Assembly (NCBI GenBank): GCA_016794505.1
Contig: JAEUJZ010000092.1
Coordinates: forward strand, 124,001-188,000
Direction of reading: 5' to 3'
Length of the DNA: 64,000 bases
Origin: Myxococcales bacterium
GTDB lineage: Bacteria > Myxococcota_A > Polyangia > Palsa-1104 > JAEUJZ01
Shown: piece by piece, positions 35,999 to 44,244 of the stretch
How the letters are laid out: every line of letters begins with the position of its first letter
Position numbering within the stretch: position 1 is the first letter of the stretch
The notes under the pieces: generated by a model
Database searches by the model: none
What the model was told of the DNA's origin: nothing
What the model saw: the letters and a program-made list of their open reading frames with translations, nothing else
Made by a program: the position numbers and the translations under genes

Positions 35999-37636
35999 CT
36001 AGTGCGCCACGCGTAGCTGTGCCGGACGGTAGCGGTTGCGATACACCGGCCGCAGCTCTTGACTGATGGCACGTGCGGCTTCCGAGTGGATACAGGCCTG
36101 CGCCTGCCCCGCGCGTACGTCGTCGCGAAAGCGAATGAAGTGATAGGCCATCGTCGAGACGTAGATCATCGCGTCGATCTGCCCGGCGCGCACGGCAGCG
36201 ACAAACATGCGCCAGAAGTGAACGCGATAGGACGCCACGATGCCGAGGTAAAAGAGGACCGCCAAGAGCGCGAACACGCCGTTGCGCAGAAGATTCCACG
36301 AGAGGCCCAAGCGCCCAAGGGGAAGCGGCAGTCGCTTGGCATAGGTGTGCTCGATGTTGTGCAGGAATCGACCAAACAGCGCAGCCGGCTCGAAGGCGTG
36401 ATCGATGACCTGGGCCCAGCGCGCCATCACCACGGCTTCCGGGTCTTTGAAGACGACGTTCGATTCGACGACTCGTTCGATGGGAATCAGACGCCCCTCG
36501 GTTTCCAGGCGAGTCCACAGCGCGGTCTTGGGTGGTGCGTACAAAACGTTGATGCCGAGCGCCGGAATCTGCGACTCGTCGATGAAGCGGTTCAGCTTGT
36601 CGACGGTCGTATCGTCATCGGTATCGAGCCCCAGGATGATGCCGGCATGCAGACCAATGCCATACGAGTTGATGATCTTCACTGCGTCGCGCACGGGCAT
36701 ACGGACGTTCTGGTGCTTGTCCATGGCGACGAGCGCATCGGCCTCGGGACTCTCGACGCCAAAGAAGATGTCGGTGAAGTATGCCTCGCGCATGAGCGAC
36801 AGCAGCTCTTTGTCCTGCGCCAGATTCAGGGTGCATTCGCCAAGCAAGCGCAGCGGATAGTTGTTGCGCTGTTGCCACGCCACAAGCTGCGGCAGAAGCT
36901 GCTTGGCGGCCTTCTTGTTTCCGATCAGGTTGTCGTCGACGAAGAACACCGCTCCGAGCGGCTTCTGCTGCAGGATGACGTCGAGCTCAGCAAGCAGGCG
37001 CTCTGGGGACTTGTAGCGCGGGTTTTTGCCATACAGCGCCGGGATGTCGCAGAACTCACAGGAATAGGGACAGCCCGAGGACCACTGTACGGACATCATC
37101 AAGTAGTGCGACGCCTGGATCAGGTGATACGCGGGAATCGGGAACTGCTCGATCGGCAGTCGCTCGGCCGTTTGCAGCACGATCTGTTCGGCAGGCCTCT
37201 CGACGCTGCGGTCGAGGATCTCAACCAGCCGATCGGTCGCGTCGCCAAGCTCGCCGACGTGCAAGATGTCGTACTCGGGGTAGTACTCTGGGCAGGCGCT
37301 CACCGACGGTCCGCCGAGGACGGCCAGCTTGCCCAGCTCATGAGCGCGCTCGGCGATGCGCAGAAGACGCTTGCGCTGCGTATGCATGCCGGAAGCCAGC
37401 ACGATATCGGCCCAGGCGAAGTCCGCATCGCTCGCGCGGCGAACGTTCTCGTCGATGAAGCGAACCTCCCACGAGGCAGGCAGGTACGCGGCAATGGTCA
37501 GAATGCCCTGAGGCGGCATCAGCGCCACCGTGTCGGGGAAGAAACGAAACGCATACGAGAAGCTCGCAAAGCCGTTGGTATGCCGAGGAAATAGGCACAG
37601 CACTCGACGATGACTGCAGACCGACGCAAACGACAT
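35999..37636 (-). CDS. B12-binding-domain radical SAM protein
   Basis: 545 residues from ATG 37636, chosen for an AGGAGG site 6 nt upstream; an earlier in-frame start lacks one. The N-terminal 160 residues form a B12-binding-like Rossmann domain (LMPPQGILTIAAYLP, FIDENVR, VLGGPSVSACPEYYP, HVGEL). The cluster motif is C189-x3-C193-x2-C196 (GCPYSCEFC), followed by a TIM-barrel core with VFFVDDNLIGN and FFGVESPE. The C-terminal 150 residues include a hydrophobic helix (GVFALLAVLFYLGIVASY), as in DUF4070-type proteins. Members include methyltransferases and hopanoid-modifying enzymes. The P450 downstream suggests a lipid or terpenoid substrate (inference). Confidence 0.92.
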   Translation of the reverse strand: MSFASVCSHRRVLCLFPRHTNGFASFSYAFRFFPDTVALMPPQGILTIAAYLPASWEVRFIDENVRRASDADFAWADIVLASGMHTQRKRLLRIAERAHELGKLAVLGGPSVSACPEYYPEYDILHVGELGDATDRLVEILDRSVERPAEQIVLQTAERLPIEQFPIPAYHLIQASHYLMMSVQWSSGCPYSCEFCDIPALYGKNPRYKSPERLLAELDVILQQKPLGAVFFVDDNLIGNKKAAKQLLPQLVAWQQRNNYPLRLLGECTLNLAQDKELLSLMREAYFTDIFFGVESPEADALVAMDKHQNVRMPVRDAVKIINSYGIGLHAGIILGLDTDDDTTVDKLNRFIDESQIPALGINVLYAPPKTALWTRLETEGRLIPIERVVESNVVFKDPEAVVMARWAQVIDHAFEPAALFGRFLHNIEHTYAKRLPLPLGRLGLSWNLLRNGVFALLAVLFYLGIVASYRVHFWRMFVAAVRAGQIDAMIYVSTMAYHFIRFRDDVRAGQAQACIHSEAARAISQELRPVYRNRYRPAQLRVAH

Positions 37637-38036
37637 GACATCCTCCTTGCTTGGCATGGACAGATACCTGGACCGGTGGCCCCGCGCCGCCCCTCTGCGA
37701 CGGAGCCACGCAAAGCCCGACAACACGCGATGGTTTCAAGCCGGCTTGTGGTGAATCACGAATCTATTCGTACGTGCCGGCACAGAACAAAACGGCAAAC
37801 ATCCCGGATAGGCCATGACCTAGAAGTGGGAAAATCCAAGAAAAGTCCAAGGAAAACACCGGGATAAACGTGTTATCGGTCAGCCCGACCACTTCGTCAA
37901 GTGCGAATTCGCAACCGCCGAATGAATGCCCTGGATTGCCCCCTAGCGTTCGTCTGCCGCGCTCTGGCCAAGACGGCGCGAGTCGTGCGACCCTGGATCG
38001 TCGCACTGCGCAACAACAGCTTCGGGGGGCCGATCC
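37637..38036. other. Divergent intergenic region of 400 bp
   Basis: It separates the minus-strand radical SAM gene from the plus-strand STAS-like gene. No gene is convincing. It has a short A-rich direct repeat at about 37831-37855 (AAAATCCAAG, AAAAGTCCAAG, GAAAAC) and is less GC-rich in the middle, as promoters here tend to be. No terminator-like hairpin was seen. Confidence 0.5.
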
Positions 38037-38471
38037 ATGTCTACGTCCATTCCCAGCGGCACCCGTCCGCTTGGGACCCATACGCTGAGAATCGAGGACG
38101 ACGTCGTGTTTCTAGTCCAAGACGGCGACTACACCCTCGATGACGCGATCAAGACGCACGCCGAGATCGAAGGCGTCTTGGCCGCCAAAGGACGCGTCTT
38201 TATCGCCGTTGATCAGGCGCGCAGCGGCACGACATCGCCGGAAGTCCGCCGCTTCATCGCCAACTGGAACAAGCGGCATCGCGCGACGGGCGCCGTCATC
38301 TATGGCGGCAGCACCATGAGTCGAGCGGCGGCATCGCTGGTGCTGTCGGCCATCCGCCTGTTCCAGCCCAACATGCCGCCCATCGTCTTTACTCGAACCG
38401 CTGAAGAAGCTCGCGCGTGGATCAGTGCGCAGCGCGCCCGGCTGTTTTCTGAGTCCCAGCCAAGCGCCTAG
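38037..38471 (+). CDS. STAS/SpoIIAA-like protein, intact paralogue of the frameshifted gene
   Basis: 144 residues, ATG at 38037. A short strand-rich N-terminus (THTLRIEDDVVFLVQDGDY) is followed by the helix-strand pattern of STAS-like proteins: AHEIEGVL-type helix, VFIAVDQARSGTTSPEVRRF, AVIYGGSTMSRAAASLVLSA and PPIVFTRTAEEARAWI. The mid and C-terminal thirds match the gene at 27432 closely. In this family the conserved strand ends (A-D or V-D followed by S or R) sit where anti-sigma antagonists are phosphorylated. No kinase partner is adjacent. Function is unknown beyond the fold. Confidence 0.7.
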   Translation: MSTSIPSGTRPLGTHTLRIEDDVVFLVQDGDYTLDDAIKTHAEIEGVLAAKGRVFIAVDQARSGTTSPEVRRFIANWNKRHRATGAVIYGGSTMSRAAASLVLSAIRLFQPNMPPIVFTRTAEEARAWISAQRARLFSESQPSA

Positions 38472-38558
38472 GCAGCGACGAAGAAGAAGGCTGACAGCCT
38501 GCTGTGTGCAGCCCCCAAAGGCACTGCATGAAGCTGCGTGCCATAGAGCGGCCTGGGC

Positions 38559-39041
38559 CTACTTGTCTGCGCCCTTGTCGTCATCGCCGTCGTCGGCTTC
38601 TGGCGGCGTTTCCTGCACGGGCTTGAAGGTGACGCCGGGGGTCTGCACCGCGATCAGCTTCAGCGCATCGAGCGACCAGGTCACCGTCGTACGGCGCTTG
38701 CGCCCCGTGCGCGAGGTCTTCGACGTATAGCTGTACGCGTACTCGACATCGCCCTCGCACTGCTTCGGCGTGTTGGCGCCCAGCCAGGGCTTACCGACGA
38801 TGTGCGCGACGCCCGTGTTTTTCTCGCCGCGCTTGGTGATCTTCACTTCCGTCGAAGAAAAGCCCTTCACCGGCACGCCACACATCGCTGAAGCGGTGTT
38901 CGGCGCCTGCTTAAAGGCGCTCTGCATGGACTTCTGCACGATGTCTTCTGGAACCTTGCGCTCACAGCCGCTGCTCGAAAGCGACAGGCCAAGCAGCGCG
39001 CAGACGAACAGCTTGCCAAACGAACTGAAACGATTGCTCAT
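38559..39041 (-). CDS. Lipoprotein of unknown function
   Basis: 160 residues from ATG 39041 after a GGGGGG site. The signal peptide is FGKLFVCALLGLSLSSSGC, a lipobox-like end with Cys21 as the lipidated residue. The mature part is short, with one more Cys pair (MCGVP and QCEGD), a beta-rich region STEVKITKRGEKNTGVAHIVG, and an acidic C-terminus EADDGDDDKGADK. No family is recognised. It probably sits on the periplasmic face of a membrane. The two extra Cys could form a disulfide. Confidence 0.7.
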   Translation of the reverse strand: MSNRFSSFGKLFVCALLGLSLSSSGCERKVPEDIVQKSMQSAFKQAPNTASAMCGVPVKGFSSTEVKITKRGEKNTGVAHIVGKPWLGANTPKQCEGDVEYAYSYTSKTSRTGRKRRTTVTWSLDALKLIAVQTPGVTFKPVQETPPEADDGDDDKGADK

Positions 39042-39196
39042 CCGTTTTCCCCCCAAGGGCCTCACTTTATCGCGTTCGGGGGGCGCGGGTCGATCCCCCT
39101 TTCCGCGCCGAGCGCAAATCTGGCGCAGGCCCTCCGAAGGATCACAGAGACACCGAGCCATGGCCCAAGGTCCCGCCCCCGCGCTAGCATGCACAG

Positions 39197-40078
39197 ATGC
39201 TGTTTGCAGACGCTGAACTGGCCCGCCGTATCGAGGGGGCCGAGGCCCTGTTGACCGCCGAGCTCGCCGAAGCCGTGCGCCAGCGCAGTCAGCCCGAGCG
39301 CGTGTTTACGGCCCGACTTGCCGGCGGCGTCGCTGTGCATGGGGGCGAGCCCGCTCCCTTTAACAAGCTGATCGGCATCGGCCTTTCGGGCGCTCTGTCC
39401 GATCCCGATCTGCAGCGACTGGCCGAGGTCGAGCGGGTCTTTGGGGAACGAGACACTCCCGTTCAGGCCGAGATTTGCACGCTCGCCGATGGCTCGGTAT
39501 TTCGCGTGCTGTGCGAGCGGGGGTACCGGCTGGTGGCGTTTGAAAATGTGCTGGGCCTGCGCTTGCTGCAGCCGCATGTCCCCGCCGCATCGGTGCCCTC
39601 TGCGATCGCTTCACGGGGTCTACAGATCATGCCGATTGCCGACGCGGATCGCGCGGGCGAGCAGGCGTGGATGGATGCGGTGGTCACTGGCTTTGCGCAT
39701 CCCGATGCCGTGCCGGGCGGCCCCTCGCATGAGTCCTTCCCGCGCGAGGCCATCGAGCGCTCGATGAGCGATCTGGTCAAGCTCCCCGGCTTCGTGCGCT
39801 ATCTCGGGACGCTCGACGATGTCGCCGCCGGGGGAGCCGGCCTTCGCATCCATCAAGGCGTGGCGCAGCTCTGCGGCTCGGCGACGCTGCCTGGCCAACG
39901 TCGACGCGGCGTGCAGAGCGCGCTGCTCTCGCGACGTCTTGCCGATGCCGCGGCAGCCGGCTGCGACATCGCCGTGATCACGACGCAGCCCGGTTCGAAG
40001 TCACAAGAAAATGCGCAGCGTCGTGGCTTCGCCTTGCTCTATGCCCGCGCCATCCTGCTTTGCGAACCAACGAACTAG
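39197..40078 (+). CDS. GNAT-family N-acetyltransferase
   Basis: 293 residues. The N-terminal 145 residues resemble the non-catalytic GNAT half seen in two-domain acetyltransferases, with AEICTLADGSVFRVLCERGY and a FENVLGLRL strand. The C-terminal part (150-293) carries the acetyl-CoA loop QRRRGVQSALL (about 238-248), preceded by the strand AQLCGSATLPG and followed by AVITTQPGSKSQENAQRRGF, where the final Arg-Gly-Phe is typical. The substrate is not indicated. It stands alone between the divergent lipoprotein gene and the DUF4139-like gene. Confidence 0.85.
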   Translation: MLFADAELARRIEGAEALLTAELAEAVRQRSQPERVFTARLAGGVAVHGGEPAPFNKLIGIGLSGALSDPDLQRLAEVERVFGERDTPVQAEICTLADGSVFRVLCERGYRLVAFENVLGLRLLQPHVPAASVPSAIASRGLQIMPIADADRAGEQAWMDAVVTGFAHPDAVPGGPSHESFPREAIERSMSDLVKLPGFVRYLGTLDDVAAGGAGLRIHQGVAQLCGSATLPGQRRRGVQSALLSRRLADAAAAGCDIAVITTQPGSKSQENAQRRGFALLYARAILLCEPTN

Positions 40079-40195
40079 CGCCGCCGCCAGTCTCCCAAGG
40101 ACAAGAGCACACAGCGCGGCACATGCGCCGCCGAACCGCCGCGACATTTTCGGTCTGGGATCACGCGCGGGCCGCGCGTAAAATGTCGAGTTCTG

Positions 40196-42475
40196 ATGCG
40201 CAAACCATCGCAACCCTTGGGGAATCCTTCACACACGTCCACGCAGGCAGCCTCCCAGCGATCGCTCGCGAGGCGTCTGACATGGGGGCTCTTGCTTCCC
40301 ATCGCCTCGATCCTGCCCGCGTGTACACCCACCTATACGCGCGTGCCCGGCAACTCACTTTCGATCCTGCCGCTGCGCAGCTTGCGCTTGTACGAGACGG
40401 GCATCGGCTACTTCGAGCGCTCGGGCACGGTGAGCGGCGACGATACCGGCCTGCCCTTGCCCGCCGGCCACTTGGACGATGCGCTGAAGACCTTGGTGAT
40501 TTATAGCCAAGACAAGACCGCTCGCGTGTACGGCATCGCCTTCCCAAGCAGCGTCAGCAAAGGCATGGGGCGAGCTCTGGCGGGTCTGCCACAGAACGAA
40601 GACGACGCCGTCAGCTATCGCGAGCTCTTGCTGTCTTTGAAGGGCGCGACGATGGCCGTTCGCATCGGCGAGGCGACGATCAACGGGCGCCTGATCGACG
40701 TGCAGCGCAACGGTCACTCGGCATCGGACAAAGCCAAAGAAGAAGAGAGCGAGCCGCGCAGCGAAGAAAGCAAAGGCAGCGGCAAGGACAAACCGACAGT
40801 GCCTGCGGCCAAGCCAGAGCTTGTGCTGATGTTGCTCAGCGAAGCGGGCGAGCTCGTGCGCATCCCGACGGGCATGATCAGTGCCATCCGACCGCTGGAT
40901 CCGACGTATGCCGGACGCCTGGGAACGGCGCTCGACGCTGTGACGCAGCGCGGCGCACAGTCCCAGCGCATGCTGCGCTTGCTTAGCCGAGACGGCGGAC
41001 CGATCACGCTTGGCTATCTGACCGAGACGCCGCTTTGGCGCGTCACCTATCGCTTGGTCGTCGGAGAAAGCAAGGGCAGCGCTGGACTGCAGGGCTGGGC
41101 CCTGATCCACAACGACACCGATGAAGAGTGGCGCGGCGTCAAGCTGCACTTGGTCAGCGGTCGGCCGGACTCGTACCTGTTTCCCATGGCTGCGCCGCGC
41201 TACACCCGCCGCCAACTGGTGACTCCTGAAAACCAACTGTCGACGGTGCCGCAGCTTCTCAGCAACAGCGCCGATCGCATGTGGGGCGACCACATCGAAG
41301 ACAGCTATGGCGCAGGTGGTCTGGGGCTTTCGGGCACGGGCATGGGCGGCGGCGGAACAGGCGAAGGAACGATCGGGCTCGGCAGCATCGGCACCGTCGG
41401 TCACGGTTCGGGGGGCAGCGGCGACGGGACAAGCTCGCTGCTGCAGGTCGGCAATCTGGCCGCAGCAGCGCAGTCGACGGGGATCGAGTCGGGGTCGCTG
41501 TTCACGTACACGATGAGCGACGCGATCGACCTGCGCCCGCGCAGCTCAGCGCTGCTGCCGTTCATCAACGAAGGCGTGGAAGCTGAAGCGATCACGACAC
41601 TGGCCAAGCCCGGCGCGGCTGCCCGCGCAGGCCTGCGCCTGGTCAACAGCACCAAGCAGACCCTGCCCGCCGGTCCGATGTCGATTTACAGCGACGGAAC
41701 ACTCGCGGGCGAGACCGCCATCGATCGCCTAAAGCCGGGTGAGCGCCGCTTCTTGGAATACGGCAGCGATCTCGATGTCTCGCTGACCGGCGTGAAAAGC
41801 CAGACGCGCGACGAGCCACAGCGCTTGACGTTTGATCGCGATGCGCTGGAAGAACACTTCTTGCGCCGCGTCGACGCGCTGTATCGCATCGAAAACCGCA
41901 GCGGTCAGCCGCGCACGCTGTACCTGTCGCTCGACATCGGTGCCAACGCCCGCGTGCAGGGCGCCGACCGCCTCGACTTCGACAGCAACAGCAACCAAGC
42001 GATCGCCGTCTTTGAGCTGACCCCTGGCAGCCGTGTCGAGCGCGCCATGTCGATGATCGCAGGCAGACATACAAGCCGACGACTGACCGCTCTTTCTGCG
42101 GCCCATCTGGCCGATCTCGCGCAGCAGCAGAGCGTGCCGGCCAACGAGCGCAGCATCCTGCAAGAGGCCTCGCTGCGACAGCGCGAGCTGGAGGCTGCGA
42201 AAGTCGAGCTCGACAAGTCAGAAGCCGACATCAAAAAGACCGAAAAAGAGATCGAGCGCTTGCGTGAACACCTAAAGGCCATGGGTCACGAGACGGCGGC
42301 TGGAGCGGTACAAAACCCAGTGCTCAAGCGCATTCTCGACGCGGAAGATCGCTTGGCGGCGCTGCAAAAGAAGCAAGAGACGCTGGAGTCCGATCAGGAC
42401 AAGCGCCGCGATGTCGTACGCAAAGTGCTAGAGCGTCTGCCGAAGAAGCAAGACAAGCCGCTCACCCTGCCCTAG
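40196..42475 (+). CDS. DUF4139-like lipoprotein with glycine-rich block and C-terminal coiled coil
   Basis: 759 residues. Signal: RRLTWGLLLPIASILPAC (Cys43 after a lipobox-like LPA). The first domain starts with LRSLRLYETGIGYFERSG, as in DUF4139/DUF4140-type proteins. A charged Lys/Glu/Ser linker lies at about 180-205. At about 370-412 is a glycine-rich block containing GTGMGGGGTGEGTIGLG and SIGTVGHG. The DUF4139 beta domain continues to about 640 (LKPGERRFLEYGSDLDVSLT). The last 110 residues are a long Lys/Glu coiled coil (LELAAKVELDKSEADIKK-type heptads). I infer an envelope role. The Gly block recurs in other myxobacterial envelope proteins as I recall. Confidence 0.8.
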   Translation: MRKPSQPLGNPSHTSTQAASQRSLARRLTWGLLLPIASILPACTPTYTRVPGNSLSILPLRSLRLYETGIGYFERSGTVSGDDTGLPLPAGHLDDALKTLVIYSQDKTARVYGIAFPSSVSKGMGRALAGLPQNEDDAVSYRELLLSLKGATMAVRIGEATINGRLIDVQRNGHSASDKAKEEESEPRSEESKGSGKDKPTVPAAKPELVLMLLSEAGELVRIPTGMISAIRPLDPTYAGRLGTALDAVTQRGAQSQRMLRLLSRDGGPITLGYLTETPLWRVTYRLVVGESKGSAGLQGWALIHNDTDEEWRGVKLHLVSGRPDSYLFPMAAPRYTRRQLVTPENQLSTVPQLLSNSADRMWGDHIEDSYGAGGLGLSGTGMGGGGTGEGTIGLGSIGTVGHGSGGSGDGTSSLLQVGNLAAAAQSTGIESGSLFTYTMSDAIDLRPRSSALLPFINEGVEAEAITTLAKPGAAARAGLRLVNSTKQTLPAGPMSIYSDGTLAGETAIDRLKPGERRFLEYGSDLDVSLTGVKSQTRDEPQRLTFDRDALEEHFLRRVDALYRIENRSGQPRTLYLSLDIGANARVQGADRLDFDSNSNQAIAVFELTPGSRVERAMSMIAGRHTSRRLTALSAAHLADLAQQQSVPANERSILQEASLRQRELEAAKVELDKSEADIKKTEKEIERLREHLKAMGHETAAGAVQNPVLKRILDAEDRLAALQKKQETLESDQDKRRDVVRKVLERLPKKQDKPLTLP

Positions 42476-42574
42476 CTCCATCCCGCAGCGCGCACGCGGA
42501 TTCAGCCGATCCGGCTGCAGACTCGGCGTGATTTGCCTTGCTTGGCTGCCCGGCCGGCTCGCTAGAATGCGCGC

Positions 42575-44206
42575 ATGTCGACGGAGCCCCAGTCCCACAG
42601 CACACATGCCGAGCGCCCTGAGCAGACCGATTACTTGGTACTTGGCTCGGGAATCGCCGGTCTAAGCTTCGCGCTGCGGGCCGCCGAGCATGGGCGCGTG
42701 CTGATCCTGACGAAGCACAGCTCGGCCGATAGCAACACGGCCTGGGCACAAGGAGGCATCGCCGCCGTGCTCGATCCGCACGACAGTGTCGATGCGCATA
42801 TCCAAGACACGCTGACGGTCGGGGATGGTCTGTGTCATCCCGATGTGGTCGCGGGATATCTGCGGCAGGCTCCGGCGGCGGTCACCGAGCTACGCGAGCG
42901 CTATGGCGTGCGCTTCGATGTGACGCCGGACGGCGAGTGGGCGCTGGCACGGGAAGGCGGACACTCGGCGCGCCGCGTCGCACACGCCAAGGACACGACC
43001 GGGCAAGAGATCGAGCGCGGACTGCTTGGCGCCGTGCTCGCGCATCCGCACATCACCGTGCGCGAGGGCTGGATGGCCGTGGATCTGCTGAACCTCGCAA
43101 AGTATGGCGGTCGCGCGGGCTGCTTTGGGGCGTATGTGCTCAATACACAAAGTGGCCAGGTCCAGACGATCTTGGCGCGGGCAACCATCTTGGCCACGGG
43201 TGGCGCGGGCAAGGTGTACCTGTACACATCCAACCCGGACGTAGCGACGGGCGACGGCGTGGCCATGGCCTATCGCGCTGGCGCGCAGATCGGCAACATG
43301 GAGTTCTTCCAGTTTCATCCGACCTGCCTGTATCACCCGGAAGCGAAGTCGTTTTTGGTTTCGGAAGCGCTGCGCGGAGAGGGCGGCGTTTTGAAGCTGC
43401 GCAGCGGCGAGGCGTTCATGGAACGCTATCACCCGATGAAGTCGCTGGCGCCGCGCGACGTGGTGGCCCGTGCCATCGATGCCGAGCTCAAACGGACCGG
43501 CGATGACCACGTGGTTTTGGACATGCGCCACCTGCCAGCCGAGTTCTTGGTCGAGCGTTTCCCGGCGATCCACGCTCGCTGCATGCAGTACGGCATCGAC
43601 ATGCGCAGCCAGCCGATCCCGGTCGTTCCAGCGGCGCACTATTCCTGCGGCGGAGTGGTCACGGACATCGATGGCCGCACCTGCGTCCCCAACCTATTTG
43701 CCATCGGCGAAGTGGCCATGACCGGCCTGCATGGCGCCTGTCGCCTGGCGAGCAACTCGCTGCTTGAAGGGCTGGTCATGGGGCACCGCGCTGCCGATGC
43801 CGTGGCCCAAAGCGAGATCGATCTGCCGTCGCAGATCACGCCTTGGATCTCGGGCGATGCGCGCGATCCCAACGAGGCCGTCGTGGTCACGCAGAACTGG
43901 GACGAAGTGCGTCGCCTGATGTGGAACTACGTTGGCATTGTCCGCACCGATCGCCGCTTGGAACGAGCCCGCCGCCGCATCGAGCTGATCCGGGAAGAGA
44001 TCCGCGAGTACTACTGGGACTTCAAGATCACCTCGGACCTATTGGAGCTGCGCAACCTCGCGCTGTGTGCCCACTTGATCATCGACTGCGCGCAGCGACG
44101 ACGCGAGAGCCGCGGCCTGCATTACAACATCGACCACCTGGGCAAGTCGGACGCGTATCTGCGGGACACGATTGTCCACCGCGACTTCGGACCCAGCGCC
44201 CGCTGA
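42575..44206 (+). CDS. nadB: L-aspartate oxidase NadB
   Basis: 543 residues. FAD-binding GSGIAGLSFA is at about residues 24-33. SSADSNTAWAQGGIAAVL is the conserved succinate dehydrogenase/aspartate oxidase segment. FHPTCLYHP and EALRGEGGVL carry active-site His and Arg residues, AAHYSCGGV is the second flavin motif, and GLHGACRLASNSLLEGLV is diagnostic for NadB. NadB oxidises aspartate to iminoaspartate in the de novo NAD pathway; its partner NadA is not in this window. Length is normal, the gene seems complete, and the ATG is at 42575. Confidence 0.96.
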   Translation: MSTEPQSHSTHAERPEQTDYLVLGSGIAGLSFALRAAEHGRVLILTKHSSADSNTAWAQGGIAAVLDPHDSVDAHIQDTLTVGDGLCHPDVVAGYLRQAPAAVTELRERYGVRFDVTPDGEWALAREGGHSARRVAHAKDTTGQEIERGLLGAVLAHPHITVREGWMAVDLLNLAKYGGRAGCFGAYVLNTQSGQVQTILARATILATGGAGKVYLYTSNPDVATGDGVAMAYRAGAQIGNMEFFQFHPTCLYHPEAKSFLVSEALRGEGGVLKLRSGEAFMERYHPMKSLAPRDVVARAIDAELKRTGDDHVVLDMRHLPAEFLVERFPAIHARCMQYGIDMRSQPIPVVPAAHYSCGGVVTDIDGRTCVPNLFAIGEVAMTGLHGACRLASNSLLEGLVMGHRAADAVAQSEIDLPSQITPWISGDARDPNEAVVVTQNWDEVRRLMWNYVGIVRTDRRLERARRRIELIREEIREYYWDFKITSDLLELRNLALCAHLIIDCAQRRRESRGLHYNIDHLGKSDAYLRDTIVHRDFGPSAR

Positions 44207-44244
44207 CGAAGTCCGCACACGCTGGCTGATGCGCGGTCGCGGCG

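Noticed and set aside
36059..37594. Plus-strand frame of 511 residues
   Set aside because: Antisense of the radical SAM gene, whose cluster motif and ribosome site are clear.
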